A stretch of DNA of 8,569 nt from contig JAURLF010000112.1 of assembly GCA_030831375.1 (NCBI GenBank), forward strand, positions 1-8,569, in the 5' to 3' direction. Below are positions 7,651 through 8,569 of the stretch, piece after piece; positions within the stretch are counted from its first letter, which is position 1, and every line of letters starts with the position of its first letter. Position numbers and translations under genes: made by a program. Source of the DNA: Gaiellales bacterium (lineage in GTDB: Bacteria > Actinomycetota > Thermoleophilia > Gaiellales > F1-60-MAGs149). A model generated the notes under the pieces. That model ran no database searches, was not told the origin of the DNA, and was given only the letters and a program-made list of their open reading frames with translations.

Positions 7651-8357
7651 CCCGACCACCGGGGCGGCAGGCCGGCGAGGCGCCCCTCGACGAGCAGGAG
7701 GAGTTCCTCGGGGTCGTCGAGGTCGATCGCCGGGCCAGAGCCGCGCAACCGCCCGGCGATCCGCTCGAACGCGGTCGGCGCGGTCGGGCAGGCCACGATC
7801 CGCGGCCCCTCGACGCCCAGCCGCTCGACGCGGCGGCGTGCACGCTCGGCCGCCTCGGGCCGATGCGCGTGCGCGACCACGACCACGAGGTCGGCGTCGG
7901 CGACGGCCTCGCAGGACGGACCGATCGGCCGTCCCGCGTCGACGACGACGAGCGCCGCCGAGCGCCGCGCCGCGGCGAGGAGGCCGCGCACGGCGCCGTC
8001 GCGGACGAGCCAGGCGAGGTCGGGGCGCGGACAGGCCACGACGAGCGTCCCGAAGGGCGCACGCCGGGCCAGGGCACCCCAGGCGGCGGTCGGGTCGGCC
8101 TGCGCGGCGAGGCCCGCGTCGGCCGGGTGCCCGGGCAGGTCGAGCCGCGGCGCCGCGTCGCCGCCGGCGAGGTCCGCGTCGACGAGGCAGACGCCGCGCT
8201 CAGCGTCGCGGGCGATCGCGAGCGCGGCGGTGGTCGTGCCGGCGCCGCCGTGCGCACCCACGATCACGACAACCCGGCCATGCCCGGCCGCCGCGGGCGC
8301 GGCGACCCGCGCGAGTTCCGGCTCGACGTCGGCCTCGGCCAGGCGCAGGGCGGCCAC
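7647..8357 (-). CDS. tadZ: TadZ/CpaE-like ParA-family protein with degenerate P-loop
   Basis: This 236-residue ParA/MinD-fold protein sits directly before tadA, the place of the pilus-localising TadZ/CpaE. The fold is seen in GRVVVIVGAHGGAGTTTAALAIA (27-49, P-loop position), GVCLVDADLAGGD (55-67, the Walker A'-like Asp60) and SAALVVVDAGRP (strand with the Walker B-like Asp). The P-loop has His where the deviant Walker A signature Lys belongs, and Thr in place of the nucleotide-binding Lys of GKT, so ATP hydrolysis is doubtful. Changes of GKT to GTT are familiar in CpaE/Ssd-like proteins. There is no N-terminal receiver-like domain, unlike long CpaE proteins. The start GTG at 8357 was chosen for its AGGGGG ribosome site 6 bases upstream and the 1-base gap after the upstream stop; a longer frame to 8486 would overlap the kinase gene. 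Its stop overlaps tadA. Confidence 0.82.
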   Translation of the reverse strand: MAALRLAEADVEPELARVAAPAAAGHGRVVVIVGAHGGAGTTTAALAIARDAERGVCLVDADLAGGDAAPRLDLPGHPADAGLAAQADPTAAWGALARRAPFGTLVVACPRPDLAWLVRDGAVRGLLAAARRSAALVVVDAGRPIGPSCEAVADADLVVVVAHAHRPEAAERARRRVERLGVEGPRIVACPTAPTAFERIAGRLRGSGPAIDLDDPEELLLLVEGRLAGLPPRWSG

Positions 8358-8358
8358 G

Positions 8359-8569
8359 TCAGGCCCCCTGCGCTCCGGGGACGCGCACGACCGCTCGCAT
8401 GCCGCCACCGTCGATCCGCTCGAGGCGCACGTCGCCGCCGGCGGCGCGCGCGGCCCGCACGGCACTCGCGAGGCCGAGCCCGGCACGGCCGGCGCGTTGC
8501 CCTCGCCGCGCGAACGCCTGCGGGGCGGTGGGCTCGAAGCCCGGCCCGTCGTCCTCGACGGCGATCTCC
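8359..8569 (-). CDS. C-terminus of a histidine-kinase-type ATPase (partial)
   Basis: Only the last 69 residues are in the window; the rest lies beyond the right edge. They show the end of a HATPase_c domain: EIAVEDDGPGFEP (1-13) is the G1 box with the DxGxGF pattern, AGRAGLGLASAV (26-37) is the G2 box, and GGDVRLERIDGGGMRAVVRVP (44-64) gives the final strands. This is the usual C-terminal layout of sensor histidine kinases, where it binds ATP to phosphorylate a His in the dimerisation domain. The H and N boxes are not visible, so a full kinase cannot be confirmed; an anti-sigma or other GHKL ATPase is possible. The stop is 1 base before the tadZ start, so it is very probably co-transcribed with the Tad genes. 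Confidence 0.75.
   Translation of the reverse strand, partial: EIAVEDDGPGFEPTAPQAFARRGQRAGRAGLGLASAVRAARAAGGDVRLERIDGGGMRAVVRVPGAQGA
8364..8369 (-). promoter_or_regulatory. Shine-Dalgarno of tadZ
   Basis: AGGGGG, 6 bases before the GTG at 8357, lies inside the last codons of the upstream kinase gene and decides the tadZ start. Confidence 0.55.

Noticed and set aside
7651..7659. GTG at 7659 as the tadA start
   Set aside because: Possible, but the ATG at 7650 gives the 4-base overlap seen at the other joints and no conserved residue is lost.
8358..8486. Longer N-terminus for TadZ from an ATG at 8486
   Set aside because: It would overlap the histidine-kinase-like gene by more than 120 bases and adds a Cys/Ser/Pro-rich stretch unlike the family; the GTG at 8357 has a good ribosome site.

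Overview
The window is very GC-rich and every gene I can support lies on the minus strand. Codons end almost always in G or C, and GTG and TTG starts are common. The gene content (GH15 trehalase/glucoamylase-like enzyme, PfkB kinase, compact Tad locus, Leu/Ile/Val-type binding protein) points to a high-GC actinobacterium, possibly Thermoleophilia/Solirubrobacterales. The class is an inference, since no rRNA or other marker gene is present.

In the direction of transcription (right to left), the first block (8569 to 4912) is a tightly packed secretion/pilus operon. It runs: the C-terminal end of a histidine-kinase-type ATPase, a TadZ/CpaE-like ParA-family protein, the TadA/CpaF motor ATPase, the inner-membrane proteins TadB and TadC, and last a small protein with a type IVb (Flp-like) prepilin signal fused to a CHAP cysteine-peptidase domain. 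Adjacent genes overlap by 1 to 4 bases, apart from a 1-base gap after the kinase, so the block looks like one translationally coupled unit. All Tad parts are shorter than the usual family members. No prepilin peptidase, outer-membrane part or ordinary major pilin is in view.

The second block (4860 to 3706) is a stand-alone periplasmic-type binding protein with a Sec signal and no permease or ATPase genes beside it. A spacer of about 100 bp with three inverted repeats follows.

The third block (3589 to 223, then off the left edge) is a run of closely spaced genes: thioredoxin, a GH15 alpha-glucosidase/trehalase, a 110-residue protein of unknown function, a PfkB-family sugar kinase, and an open frame that starts like a patatin phospholipase. 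GH15 hydrolysis followed by a sugar kinase suggests use of a glucosidic reserve or compatible solute; this is inferred from context.

The left edge is odd. After about 42 patatin-like codons the frame switches, at a shared Asp-Ala-Asp-Val-Val-Val stretch, into the core of a V/A-type ATPase catalytic A subunit with a different codon style. This is most likely a chimeric assembly join and should be checked before the last 125 bases or so are trusted. The most interesting biological feature is the prepilin-signal/CHAP fusion at the end of the Tad operon, which would put a peptidoglycan-cleaving domain on a pilus-like fibre or in the pilus assembly machinery.
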